Part shown: one piece after another, positions 33,908 to 46,938 of the stretch | Layout: each line of letters begins with the position of its first letter | Position numbering within the stretch: position 1 is the stretch's first letter | Source: Capillidium heterosporum | Taxonomy: Eukaryota; Entomophthoromycota; Entomophthoromycetes; Entomophthorales; Capillidiaceae | Length of the DNA stretch: 64,000 nucleotides | Reading direction: 5' to 3' | Assembly (NCBI GenBank): GCA_016630905.1 | Contig: WBMQ01000007.1 | Span: 496,001 to 560,000, forward strand | The notes under the pieces: model-generated | Told to the model about the DNA's origin: nothing | Database searches by the model: none | Seen by the model: only the letters and a program-made list of their open reading frames with translations | Made by a program: the position numbers and the translations under genes

Positions 33908-34955
33908 AGCTTTCTAATTATTCTTGGTAGTGCTTCCTTTATATTGGATACGGACAATTTTTTATGATTGAATTTAGGTGGTTTAAAGTTGTAAATATTC
34001 TGTATATTTCTTATCTTATGTGATAGTAGATAATCACTTTAATATTAAAATTTGAAATCTAAATATCGGTTGTATAAGTGCTACAGCTCATATTAATTCG
34101 AAAGCTATGTCTTATAATATATACTTAGTATCCCTTTTAGCTTTAAGGATGTCTATTACAAATATATCGAAATGCATATATAAAAATGCTCTTTAATTCC
34201 ATTCAAGTACAGCATCAAGTTAATTGCTAGATCTTTATAGGAAGTTACTCAACTTCATTGCAGGTACCCTTGAAATTTCACCCAAGACTTATGCATTTAG
34301 GATATTTTTAAATTAAGCATTACAGAGCTATTCAGTGGTATCAAATCTTTATTCTCAAATACTACTAAAACATATGGAGTTCTCGAATACTTTTAATGAA
34401 ATATAAACCTTCGTTTAGCATCGATGTGTTGCTGTAAAGATGTGCTTCTTTCTGATTATCCTCACAGATTTCGCAATACCAGTTCATTAATTCATATATT
34501 AAATACATCATTAAGTTTAGCTATGCCCATAACATCACATATCAAACGATCAGATTTTTTTGCAACTTTAAAAATGTACTTCCCCATCCCGCCCTTTCCA
34601 AGTTGGTATCCTACAACTACTTCACGATCGCCTCCATACAAAAATCCCAAGTTCCTATTTCCAGTAAAAAAATTTCCTAATTTAGTCTTGATACCTGGAG
34701 TAACAGAATCCTCGAGTTTTGCACTAATTACGCCTTTAGATCCAACAGGAGCTATCAATCAAAGTGAGTCATTTTATCATACCATTGGACTTTCAAATCT
34801 CATTGCTGGTTAAAATATCTTTCTCCACTCCAAGTAAATTGGTTTGCTGTAGAGCTAAGAACAACTTAGTTCTAGAAAAGCCATTAAATTTAATTCAAGT
34901 TTACAACTGTCTTTAGAAGGAACGTAGGAAAAGTAGGTCTAAACAACAGCACAAG
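33908..34955. other. Spacer with one uncertain ORF
   Basis: Between the phosphatase and PCT1. Mostly AT-rich; the - strand frame at 34492-34758 is listed separately. The PCT1 promoter must lie in the final few hundred bases, but I see no clear TATA box. Confidence 0.5.
34492..34758 (-). CDS. Hypothetical - strand fragment
   Basis: 88 codons with balanced composition (AKLEDSVTPGIKTKLG, GNRNLGFLYGGDREVVVGYQ, KYIFKVAKKSDRLICDVMG). It looks more protein-like than the overlapping + strand frame at 34424-34813. It could be a lone exon or a remnant: an upstream ATG at about 34800 and a possible short intron do not join cleanly. Not recognised. Confidence 0.3.
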   Translation of the reverse strand: MIAPVGSKGVISAKLEDSVTPGIKTKLGNFFTGNRNLGFLYGGDREVVVGYQLGKGGMGKYIFKVAKKSDRLICDVMGIAKLNDVFNI

Positions 34956-35969
<1,014 letters not shown>

Positions 35970-37700
35970 TGCTGTCTATCACGATGCCAAAGCCCACTAA
36001 TCTAGATTGGGATACTGCTCTTCACTGTGATCAATATATACCTAGCATAAGCTTGACTTGAGCGTAGTGGTTGGCGGTCTTTTTTGCCTAAGGATATTTT
36101 AATGGACGAGTTGATGATTGTACTTTGTATGTTTACGTTTTATAATGGGGAGCTTTTGGTTGTTTTATAAACTTGTAATCTTTTAAGCTTTTCAACTCCG
36201 TTTATCTACTGCTGGTAGGTTATTTTTTAAAATTTGGCTTGTTTTATTCCAAGGTAGTGACTGTACCACGTTTATATTTAGCTTAGTAGTTAAGCTTATG
36301 TTAAACATCAACCCACCTATTCCATTGCGCTACTCAAACTTTCAACACTAATAAATACGACCTCAGTACCTTGCATTCAAATTTCCAACCTTAGTTCCCA
36401 TCCCATACTGAACGTACGACAAGTAAAAGTACCAACAACTATTCATTCCCTGAACTTAAAACTAAAACCTAAAAGTTACCTGGCTATGTATTTTATTTTC
36501 ACCTAGCCCAATTCGAAGCTTATCCACTTTTACCAACTAAGCTAAACCTTTATAGACTTAATAGATGACTCCAAGGTAATTTCAATTCCATCATTTACCA
36601 ATTAAAAGACGCAGAAATCTAGTAGTTTAAATGTGAAAATTTCGAGACAATAATCACCACACTTACGATCAGTTTAATTTTCTAAAGGCTGCCGTCAAAA
36701 TTAATGAGGTACTCTTTAGAGCTGCAGTACTACTTCTATCTAAAAGCTTTTAAAATGCTTAACCAAGAATTTAGAACAAAGTAAGGTGTACAAATCAAGT
36801 GAATGTATTTTAAGTATCAGTTTGTATATAGGATATTTTAGCTTATAAGTAATATACTTTTGCTTTTATAAGATTTCAAGCCTCCAGTAGTTTATTGAAG
36901 TTATTATCTGAACAGCATCGCGAGCTAGTGCACACCAATAACTACCTTATTCCAAGCTAGAGATATCTTCAAATAGAACTATGATCCCAGCTTGTGGAAT
37001 AGCATTCCCTTGACATTTCAACTGAAACGATAGTTGATCTTCCAAGCTAAAATTGAGTTCAAAAGGTGGTCTTTTTAAATATATATTATATAGCTTAGGT
37101 TTTTTACAATAATAAAGGTAGCATAAAACTGCCACATTGTTTCAAATTCTTAAATATATATACTAATCTCAATAAGTCTTAATTTATTTGCTAGTAAGAT
37201 AGATATATAAAGGAACTTATATAGTAGCGCTTTATTGCATTCCTCTACATGATCGTGGATTAAAGCTTGTTGGAGTTCGCTTCTGCTTTGAAAATGCCTT
37301 TAGATTTATTGTATTGTTGTCTACAAACGACTGATTCCTTGAAATGTGGATGAGCTTTACTAATACTACTCAAGATAGATTGGTTAATATTGAACTATGT
37401 GCATGTGTTGTATTTGCTTCAGGAATGTCCATAAAGCCTATCCTACTCCTTATTAGAATTACTAACGATATTGCATTGAAGGTAAGGGCATAGTATGCTC
37501 GTAGAGTAGGATACTAATCAAGATCATAATACTAAACTCACTGTATGCTGTCGTTGTAAAGTTAATTTATAAAACACATAGAGAAAAGGTAAACCTGTTA
37601 AGCTATTTTTGAAATAGTAGTTTGCATTCTTGTGAAGCGTATATATGTAAAGTATAAATAAATCTAATAGCTGAGGATGACGATGTTCATAATCTGAACC
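35970..37700. other. 1.7-kb spacer between PCT1 and the intact F-box gene
   Basis: AT-rich, with no supported gene. A 62-codon - strand frame at 36947-37135 has a short balanced middle (FELNFSLEDQLSFQLKCQG) but no recognisable relatives. It may be a remnant. Confidence 0.45.
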
Positions 37701-39251
37701 TTAAACGGTATCCCAATGGAAAAGCTCGGTGTCATAGACGGTTTCAAATCTTGTATCAAAGTAGCAGTAGCTGAGTTCGAAGAGTTTGCTTGCCCCATCT
37801 ACGAACCAGCTTTTCAATCCAATAGGTGCATACGCCAATTTCAAAGTCAACAGCTTAGGAAATTGTGTATATGGTAATTGGAAATCAAGGCAGGCCAGGT
37901 ATGTCGCACTGAAGCCCAACTCAAGTCTGTGCAGATCAGGTAAGTTGGCCAAGAAGTTTATAAGCACTACATCCAGTGCAGTGAAGTGCTGCAGAGAAAG
38001 CTGTTTCAGCTTTATTTTGGGCTCGAAATCGAACAGTTTCGTATCAAGGAGGGGACTAGTGAGATTTAAACATCCCAGGTTGGGGGCAAGTTCAAACAGT
38101 TGCTGTACAGAATCTTGGTTGGCACTAATATCTACATGGAGATCAAGGTATTTCAACTTTGAAAACTTGGGTAGGAGTTCTGGATCTACTAATGAAAGCC
38201 CAGGCATATGCAGCAGTTCAAGGTTCGACCAAAAGCTCCTATCCATTGAAAAGATCTGATGATCATCGATATTTTCCAATTTGATTCGATTGATCTTTGG
38301 GAAGCATCTCCTCGTCAATATCTTTTTTATATACTGCACCCCGTTGGAAGTAAGCCATTTTACGTCGATGGCTAGCTGCGTTACATTTTGAAAGTTTGGA
38401 ACAGTGCTTTCATCGATTCCTTTTACATAGTACGTGGATAGAGATAGGTATTTGAGGTTTGGGCAGTGGCTGCCAATCGAAACTATAAATAACGAGGACA
38501 TCATTTCCACATCGACATGTAAGCATTTCAAATTGGACATTTCATGATTAAAAGACCATCCAAATATGACTGATCCAAAAACAGCTTCGTCATCCTCATA
38601 GTAGTACCTTTCATGTTGTGGCCCGCAGGTTATGGAGAGGGCTTTTAAGCTGGGGAAGGTCTTTAAGATGCTTTGGAACTTATAGCCCTCCATTCTGGGA
38701 AAGTTGAGGGCTAAGTTGGCTAAACTAGGCATGTGAATTTCCCTTATCCAATTCCAAGGGAAATCTCGGTAGGTGGTAGTTAGTGAGAAGCACTTCAGGT
38801 TAGGTAGTGAAGGACCTAGGGCTGAGATATTTCTACATCGTTCGTCGTATCGTATCGAATCAAAACTCAATATTTGCAATTTGTACGATTCTAACCTTTT
38901 TATGTTGGGTAATCCCACTCCTACAACACCATCGAAATGACACTGCCTAAAAACTATATCATTATATGAAATTAAATTCTGATATAGGTTTATTTCTGGC
39001 CCCTCTGAACTCAATAGTACCTTACCAGCTTTCTTGATATACCGGTTGAATTTTCCAACTATATGCTTCAAGGAATTCAAGTCTTTGATTCCACGTCTTA
39101 TATTTGGGCCTTCCCAGTCCCTGTAAGCAAGTTGAATAACCAGCTTATTTAGCAGTTGGCTTAGTTGAGCTATAACAAATTGAGTTTTTTTGTCAGATGC
39201 TGAAATTATCTCCACCAGGATTTCGTTGGGGAGATCTGATAGTTGGCTCAT
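37701..39251 (-). CDS. F-box/LRR protein (intact family member)
   Basis: An uninterrupted 516-residue frame, the reference copy for the six family members in this window. F-box at 1-40 (MSQLSDLPNEILVEIISASD). Next comes a spacer with RDWEGPNIRRGIKDLNSLKH and SSEGPEINLYQNLISYND, then leucine-rich repeats (NIKRLESYKLQIL, NLKYLSLSTYYV, NLELLHMPGLSL, KIKLKQLSLQHF, FPKLLTLKLAYAP) to the end TELFHWDTV. Known role of the family: SCF substrate adaptor; the target here cannot be told. The element CTATCAATACAAG lies about 55 bases before the ATG (39306-39318). Its promoter and first 30 codons are duplicated in inverted orientation at 30381-30809. Confidence 0.85.
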   Translation of the reverse strand: MSQLSDLPNEILVEIISASDKKTQFVIAQLSQLLNKLVIQLAYRDWEGPNIRRGIKDLNSLKHIVGKFNRYIKKAGKVLLSSEGPEINLYQNLISYNDIVFRQCHFDGVVGVGLPNIKRLESYKLQILSFDSIRYDERCRNISALGPSLPNLKCFSLTTTYRDFPWNWIREIHMPSLANLALNFPRMEGYKFQSILKTFPSLKALSITCGPQHERYYYEDDEAVFGSVIFGWSFNHEMSNLKCLHVDVEMMSSLFIVSIGSHCPNLKYLSLSTYYVKGIDESTVPNFQNVTQLAIDVKWLTSNGVQYIKKILTRRCFPKINRIKLENIDDHQIFSMDRSFWSNLELLHMPGLSLVDPELLPKFSKLKYLDLHVDISANQDSVQQLFELAPNLGCLNLTSPLLDTKLFDFEPKIKLKQLSLQHFTALDVVLINFLANLPDLHRLELGFSATYLACLDFQLPYTQFPKLLTLKLAYAPIGLKSWFVDGASKLFELSYCYFDTRFETVYDTELFHWDTV

Positions 39252-39593
39252 GTTGAATCGAGCTGGATGTTATCTCTGATGTACAGGCTCTTGTAAAACC
39301 TAGTTCTTGTATTGATAGAAAGGGTTGCTTATTTCGAAAGGCTGATGAAATAGAGGATTGGCCAAACGTCATCCAAGTCTTGGGTCAAAAGTAACCAGTA
39401 AAACATGCAGTTTGGATCTTTTATTGGACATGCTACTCAGTGGTATAGTATATTTTGCTACTACTTACAGATACAAATAGTTTCTCAAAACATGAGAAAG
39501 CTCTACTAGTCTGTTCAATATGAATTAGATAATATCGAGCCAATAGCATAGATGTCCACCAAATTTATTTTAATCCTTGTAAGGGTCGTTGAA
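39165..39593 (-). repeat. 429-bp inverted duplication, copy B
   Basis: Promoter and 5' coding part of the intact F-box gene. Reverse complement of 30381-30809 with about five differences. The frame is open on this copy, so it is the likely donor and the other the recipient. Confidence 0.9.
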
Positions 39594-39904
39594 GGTAAGG
39601 AAATTGTATATATGTTTTAGAGTATAATACTTGTTAAAGCAGCAATGCTACGTTTATTATATATTAGTTTTGTAAAGCCAATCTGTAAAATATATGAAAT
39701 ATGTATAACTGTAGAACTATAGCTATAAATAATGCTTTGTTGAAAAGCCTATATGTAGAAACATTAAACTTATATAGAAAGCATATAGTTGATTTATAAA
39801 GTTCTGAACGTTATACGATACTCTAAACATGTTTGGTTTTCATTATCTCTTTATATAAGTGCCAATATTTGAGATTGTAGAGAAAGTTAAAACTATATTG
39901 AAGC

Positions 39905-41269
39905 CATTACCTTAACTCATAAAGTGCATATTCCAACCACAAAATCAACAGCTTAGAAGATTTAGTGATGATAGCCAGAATTTCAATTTAGTTTTACATT
40001 CTCTATTGAAACATAGTTCGAGCTACTGAAATCCAGTTAACTTGGTTACAAAAATGATAATTAGGAAGTCCAAACTGCTGGGATACTTGATGGCGAGTTA
40101 CTTCAACTCGAGTTTAGAGTATAAATTGAAGAACTTCATACCGAGATTAATGCTCCTAGTATTTAAACATTCCAAGTTGTGTAGAAATTTAAACTATTCT
40201 AAAGAATCCTTCTTGGCAAAATTATAAATATGAATATCAAGTACTTTTAAGTTGAATAGGATGGTTAGCTTTGTAATGCCTTTTAACAGATAGTTAGGCA
40301 ATATTAATGTCTCAAGGTTCAATCAGAGCCCACTATCTTTTAAAAAGATTTGAAGATCGATAATACCTTTTAGTTGAAATCTTTGAAACCCAAGGAAGCA
40401 TTCCTGTGTCAGCATCTTTTGCATGTACTCTACTTTGTCAGAAGTATAAAACTCAGTATTGACAGTTAGTTGCGTTAAATTCAGGAAGTGTGGTAAAATA
40501 CTTTCATCCGATCCTCGTACACAACATATACATAAGATCTGATGCTTGAGGCTTAGGTACATTATATTGATCTATGCTATAAATTTTGAGGATAGCACTG
40601 CGATATCAACTTGTAAGCATTTCAAATCGGATATCTTACAGTCGAAGGACCATCCAAATGCAATTGCCCCATAATACAATTCCTCCTTACTGTAGAACTG
40701 TTTCTATTCTCGCATACAAACTATTGAAAGGATTTTGGGGTGATCATACTGAACATGTCAGCTTCACTCATCTAATTCTAGTTGAATTCAGAGTCAGTAA
40801 TAGTCAATGTGAAATTCCTTAGGTTGGGAAGTAAAGAGCCCAAAGTGGATATAGCTTTACATTTTTCGATATCTAGTATCAAAGTATAGTTCAAATTTGT
40901 AATTTTTAGGATTCTAAATTACTTATATTGTATAAACTCCTTTCAACAATATTACCAAATTGATTTTGCTTAGTTACACTATCTTTGTATGAAACTAAAT
41001 TCTGGTACAGGTTGATTTCCGACTCCTCTGAATCTCATAATACTTTACCAGATTTCTTGATATGCAGATTGAATTCACCAACTATATGTTGCAAGAAGCC
41101 TGTACTTCTAATCTTACACTTCAGATTTGGACTTTCAAAGTTTTGTAAATAGTTGGTACGGCCAGTTGATTGAATAGTTGGTTTTGTTTAACTAAAGTCA
41201 ACTGGGTTGCCTTATCCAAAGTCGAAACTATTTCTACTAGGATTCTTTAAGTATCGGTAGCTGGATCAT
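39905..41269 (-). pseudogene. F-box/LRR protein, degenerate
   Basis: The ATG at 41269 reads MIQLPILKE, and the F-box resumes after a one-base shift as ILVEIVSTLDKATQLTLVKQ. Later blocks: an LRR piece at 40323-40562 (DESILPHFLNLTQLTVN, EYMQKMLTQECFLGFQRF), NLECLNTRSINL near 40160, and a truncated C-terminus near 39905. The family upstream element is kept (cctgtattgatag, 41328-41340). Many stops. The + strand frames at 40042-40227 and 40586-40822 are shadows. Confidence 0.75.
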
Positions 41270-41837
41270 GTTGGATAAAGTCGAATGAATGCCTCAAATA
41301 TATTTAACTTTCAGTAAGGATAACTTCCTGTATTGATAGAAGCTTGATAAATCTACAAAGCTTAGTTAAAATTAAGAGATTCTGAAAAAATGTCCTTTTA
41401 ACTAATGGGATGTTGCATTTGATTTATTCGAATAGATAGAGCTTCACAATACTATAAATTATTATTACTGCAATATTAACCATTTATAGCTTCATGTCCT
41501 CGGAGTAGCATCAGGTCTGCCATGCTACTGTTGCAGACATCAACACTTTTCCAAGCTAAAGTACGAACAAGCTCCCAAAACTAGTCTACCTTTATCGCCC
41601 CAAATCAGCACCACTAGTTTTCTTTCCCCGTACTTGCATATGCACAATAGTTTTTTTGATTGGCATATCTTTACAAGCTTTAATAGAAGACTATATGCTA
41701 TATCGGCAAAGTAGTATGCTCTTCCCTAAAGCCTTGAACTCATAACGTCATATGACGTATCCATCCCCAACCTCAAAGCGACAAATTCACTCAGCCTTAT
41801 TCAGAAGCCAAGTCAACGGAACAAAAAGCAAAAGCAG
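41270..41837. other. Promoter-side spacer of KXD1
   Basis: AT-rich spacer with no ORF supported. It lies between the divergent starts of the F-box pseudogene (-) and KXD1 (+). Confidence 0.5.
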
Positions 41838-42453
41838 ATGGCAACTACTCCTAATTCCAATCTTAGAGGCGGTGATCAAAGTCACAGTCCCAGTAGTACC
41901 TCTTTAAAGTCACAACGGTCTATCCCTTTCTTTTCCAACGACAAACGTACCCAGTCTCCTAGCAACTACAATACTACCAACTTTGAAAGTGAAATCGGAC
42001 AAAATGAACTTTTAGAAGTAGGTATAACTGAAAAGTTAATACAGGTTATCAACGATGAAGATTTAGTTCAGATGAAGGATATCCAAAACGATATGTAAGT
42101 TATTGTTTTTATCTTAAGGATATAAGTTGAATTTAAATAGCTAATCATTTTATTTTTAGAGTAGAAGATGTTCAAGAGACTTTGGAAAAGTGTAGTCTAT
42201 TCGAAAAATACAGTGTGGAGCAGTATGAAAAGCTGAGTAAGAGTTTTGAGGTCCATACCAAAAGTATCGTAGAGTTGCAAAAAGATTTGGAGAATGTGTT
42301 TAGGCGAATAAGGTATATTATTTTTGCAATTTTTGTTTATTTAATTTTGGTTGATAATAAAGGAATTTGAAAGTCAAGTTACAGGCCAACTATCCCGAGC
42401 AGTTCAATAAGGTTTGTAAAACTTTACCCGACGTTGAGGTGGAGGACGACTGA
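41838..42453 (+). CDS. KXD1: KxDL-motif protein (BLOC-1/BORC-related)
   Basis: Three exons (41838-42094, 42160-42312, 42363-42453) join to 166 residues. The N-terminal 50 residues are Ser/Asn-rich and probably disordered. A coiled-coil region follows (VEDVQETLEKCSLFEKY, VHTKSIVELQKDLENVF). The signature is the conserved C-terminal run FRRIRNLKVKLQANYPEQF, matching the KxDL family pattern (RRIRxLKxKLxxxxPExF), here with KVKL in the named position. Relatives are subunits of lysosome/endosome positioning complexes (BORC in animals, BLOC-1 in yeast). Both introns have canonical GT..AG ends. It is convergent with the P4-ATPase gene. Confidence 0.85.
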
Positions 42454-42772
42454 GATTCGTGTTTTGCAAGGAGCTTTTGAATACTTAAAGTCGGGATGAA
42501 AGATTGAAGGAGGTATCATTTTTCTAAGAAACTTTGAATTTACATTTAATAAGAGGAAGTTTGTAAGATAAACCGTTAGTGACTCTTTACTAGCATACTT
42601 ACAAACTCTACAATGTAATCCTATAAACGTTGATTTTGATATAAATAGGTATTGGCAAACATAACTTAATAAAAATACAAAATCTATCAAGTAAATGCTT
42701 TTAAATTTATTTTAGTACCAACATAAAAAGTTTCTACCCATTTACATCTATATATATCGATTTTTAAACTTT
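42454..42772. terminator. Convergent 3' region of KXD1 and the P4-ATPase
   Basis: About 320 bp between two stop codons on opposite strands. AT-rich, with AATAAA-like runs (aataaaaat near 42667). No gene is supported; it must hold both 3' ends. Confidence 0.45.
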
Positions 42773-45700
42773 TCAATGCTTTGATACATCCTCCTCCTTG
42801 TCCGTATTTTCAACGAAGGAATCCTCCTCCCCAAATTCAACCTCCCTTAACGATGGAGTAGTAAGCTTCATAACCGGCATACCTCCAACTTCCAACTGAT
42901 TTCCATTTGAAGGGGGATCACAGTCGACCGACTTGTTATCTTCGAATGGACCACTTGTACTACCGAATGGATCACTTGCATATATATCCAAACCACCCTT
43001 TAAACCTCCTTCCTTCGTCAGGTGCATCAGCTCCTTCAAGGTATCAGGGTCCTTGACATGGCTCATCTGCGACTTGATGACAGCACCTTTGAGCTGCTCA
43101 CTTAGAGGACAACTATCATCCATCGAAAAGGCATAGCCTGAGTAATCCTCCGGTTTGCCAGTACGCATAGAGATGAGTCGGTTGAACGGAGACCAGTTTT
43201 TGTGGCCGGCGGCAGCGGTCTGGGTATCGGCTCTAAGTGCCTCGATCTGGCGTTTACGGTTATGGCGTATACGTTTGGACTCACGTTTGATGAAATTGTA
43301 GAAAAGTAGGACTTGCTCGCGAACAATGTCAATGTCGGTAGGCCGGATCAAAGAGCGCATGTATCTGGCAATGAATCTTGGTAGAAGGCAAGCGATCACT
43401 GTTATCAACAGAACTAACCAAAAGTCCAAGGAAGCGAACAGCAACGAATCTACTGCCTTTATAGTCTTGACAATGTGAGAGAAGATCAACAGCGCAATGA
43501 AGAAGACGACGATAGAGAAGCCAATAACGAAGAACATCAAACCGGTCCAGTTGAAGGTCCACAGTCCGACGTAGAGGTTAGTTGTAACTACGACACAGGC
43601 CGTTACTGCCGTACCGAATCCATCCAACGAGTTGGTCGAGTTACCACTCATAGCGAAAGTAGATGGGGCAAACATGATGAAGGGTAGGAAGAAGCATACC
43701 AAAGACTGGTAGGTAGCATCCAAAACTACTAACCAGAACCGTTTGTGTGAGTACTCTTCGTGTTTGATGCCGCGTTGGTAGAGTTGAGGAGTGACTAGAG
43801 CTACATCCGATTTGACGTCCTGGTCGAAGGCTCCCAAAACCATAATGGGGAAGGCAGTAAACACTAAGTTATAACATAGGACTAAGGCGTAGTCGAACAG
43901 GAAAGTTTGGGAAGGCCCGTTGAACCATTGGAACCAAAAGTTGGTCAACGTCATGACCAGATTCTTGTAAAAGAAACACAATATCATACGGCTAACTCGA
44001 GTGTAGGACCATCGACCGTGGACAAGGAGTAAGCGGGTGAGGTATCGGAACTGAGCTATGGCATAGTCGGAAGCCATGACAGCTTGGTAGCCTTCCAGCC
44101 CAGCTATACCGATACCTATGTGGGCGGCTTGGATCATGGAGACGTCGTTGGCACCGTCACCGATCGCCAGAGTCATAGCCTGCAAGTTATCTTTGACCAA
44201 AGTTACTACCTGGGCCTTCTGCAGAGGGGAGACACGACAACATACAACAACCTTACAAGCTTTACCTACTTCCAATAATTTCATGTTTAGGGGTGGCAGT
44301 AGAGCGAACTTTAAGGCACCTCCATCGATGACTAAAGCTAGTGAACCGTGGCTGGGAGTTAGGAAGTTGCTGATGGCGGTATCGATCTGCTTCTCAACTT
44401 CTTGATGGGTGTCACCGTCGACTAAAATGAGGGTCATGTCGGAGGACAGTAAGTTACAAGAGAACCCGATATTGATGGCGGTTTCCGTTTTATCTCCTGT
44501 TAACACCCAAATTTTGATTCCAGCTTCTCTCAATAGAGAGATGGATTCGGGTACCCCTTCTTGAAGTTTATCCTCAATAGCTGAACCTCCTACCAGTAGG
44601 AGATCCTTTTCAATTTCTTCGGAAACTTCCATTACCTTTGCATCACGATCCTCCAACGAGTTGGTAGCTTCTCTGTATTTTGATTCCCACTCCTCATATA
44701 CTTCTAAAGGGATCTTACGGTAGGCGATACACAGAGTACGTAACCCAGTCTTGGCGAAGGCTTGCAGGTGAGTCAAAGTATCTTCGATGAGATCAGAGTC
44801 ATTGTTGGGGACCTAAGCGCTCCATGATTATAGAATCGGCACCCTTACAATAGAGGAGGATCTCGTCACTTTCAATCAGTTTGATAATGACCGACATACG
44901 CTTTCTCGTAGAGTTGAACTCTAAGACGTGTAACAGCTTGAACCCGACAACTTCACCTAAAATGTCGACTTCGATACGATCTTGAACGCGCGTCAGGAAG
45001 GTGAAACCGACGTTGGTAGCTGCCGATACTAAAGCAGCTTCGTCGGGGGATTGCGCCTTGTACACTACCTCCCTATAAGGACCACTACCCAGCTGATCGA
45101 CTTCGGCTAGTACGGTATGGCAGGCGGCTAAGATGGTGAAGAATAGTCTGATATCTTGTTGTCGCTTGGGGTGGTTGCGTATATCCATGTAGAGTTGGGG
45201 ATCTACGAAGGTTATAGGCCCAGAGCGGTACCGGTTGTTGGTGACGCGGTCGCGTTCCTCACCCATGATCCGCAGTCGGTCTGCCGAAGTTGCCGCTGAA
45301 TCGGAGTTAGTACTGGATCGGTCGTCGAAACTACCTTCCAAGTCGTCATCCAAGAGGCGCGAGGTGTCATTGGCCGAAGTCTCAAAGTCGCTGGGTAGTG
45401 GTTGACTTACTATAGTGGGTAGGTGCCCGTACATGACCCCGCCGATCGTACACTGCTTGAATTCCATGACATTTTGAGTTAGGGTGCCCGTCTTGTCGGA
45501 GAATATGTACTCGATCTGGCCTAAATCATCGGACAGATTCCACGCCTTGGGCACGCAGGGGACATCTAAAGGTTCGTAGTACATATTTACGTCACAGTGG
45601 ATAAAGTACGCTTGTACCGATTTGACTACTTCCACCGTTAGATACAGCGATATGGGGACGATATTCTGGAACAGGATGAGGCAGGTGAAGAAGCCTAGGA

Positions 45701-46938
45701 ACCCAGTCAGCGCGCCGTCCTTTTGCGATTTGGATAGGAAAGGGTTGATGAAGAAGGAAGCTGACGTCGAGGATTGGTCGAACCATATACCACCCGAGAT
45801 GGAGACAGATAATGCCATAAAGAACAAGATGATAAAGTTCATGATTACCTGCTTGTTCATCATTACTTCAATGTAACTGCGTTTACTTGGAGTCGCTCCC
45901 GAGTTCAATAATATCTTGGTATCAATACCTGTGAACAACACTAGACCGTAGACGTGACTTACATTGCGAACTATACAACCTCGTAGCAAGAGATTATTGG
46001 TCGAAATAGGCTCTTGGATTTGAATGGTACGCGTTCCACTGTTGTCGAACCGTGAATTCTGAGCCAATAGATTGAGGGTCGCCGTAAAGGAGTAGAGATT
46101 TACGTTGGGGGGCTCGGATTCCACGATGAATTCAGCCTTGCGTAAAGTTTTGGGACCCAGGTTGGAAGTCTCTACTAAAGCGTTGCGAGCCTTCAAGTTG
46201 GTTTCCCCGTCCAAGTTCTTGGTTTCGATAAAGCAGCTTCCGTCGGCTTCCGAGGTGGCTAAGATTAGGATATCAGCTGGTATGGCTTCATCATTCGTTA
46301 ATTTGACTATATCTCCTACTTTGACTTCCTTCCAGAAGATCTCCTTTGAAGTCGTTGTCAGCACCCTTTAATTCGGCAGACATCTCCATATCCTCCAACA
46401 GGTAATCTTCCTCCTTCTCTAATATACTTGTATCATCCTCGTTGTTGGATTTGGCCTTCTTGCTTACCTTCTTCACTTCAAAGTCGTTGAAGTTGCGGTA
46501 CCCCTTCAGAACTTTGCACTTCTTGTTGTTCAACTCGTTGTCTGATTTGTGCCTGTTGAAATCTTCGTAGCCATCCTTCAACATAGTCATCACTAGGATG
46601 GTAGCGAATGCTAGAGAACCCATAAATGCAGCTCTTAGCCCATCTCCTATGAAGGGTATCACTTGCAAGACAATGAGAAAGAGGAAGTAAATGTTGGCCA
46701 CTCGTTTAAACTGTTCGAACAGATTTTTGGGGATGAAATTCCATAGTGTGTACTTAGTGGTACGAATCTTGTTGGTTGGGTAGGGCAAGTTGCTGGGTTG
46801 GTCGTTAGGGTCGTCTAAATCTTGGGACGGTCGATCTTGAGGTGTTAGGATCTGGGTGGTGGATGGGATATTTACATAGACTTTTCGATTGGCAGCTTCC
46901 CCTATAGCTGCAGCCTTGGATTTGAATAGACCGAACAT
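42773..46938 (-). CDS. P4-ATPase phospholipid flippase, Dnf-type, with two frame breaks
   Basis: Flips phospholipids to the cytosolic leaflet of Golgi, endosome or plasma membranes, usually with a Cdc50 partner. Pieces: 46291-46938 ([19 protein letters not shown]), 44799-46364 (A-domain DGET in [18 protein letters not shown] in TM4; phosphorylation motif DKTGTLTQN), and 42773-44776 ([32 protein letters not shown]-terminal TMs). The wording around DKTGT ([19 protein letters not shown]) is that of the Dnf1/2 group. Frames change by one base near 46345 and near 44805 (ERLG / [10 protein letters not shown]). Removing one base at each gives 1387 residues, a normal length. All catalytic motifs are present, so an intact gene with sequence errors is the likeliest reading. 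Confidence 0.9.

Noticed and set aside
34424-34813. 129-codon + strand frame before PCT1
   Set aside because: Ser/Pro/Phe-rich composition typical of an antisense shadow; the - strand frame looks more like protein, and neither is recognised.
43475-43687. + strand frames inside the P4-ATPase gene
   Set aside because: Antisense to conserved transmembrane and P-domain coding sequence.
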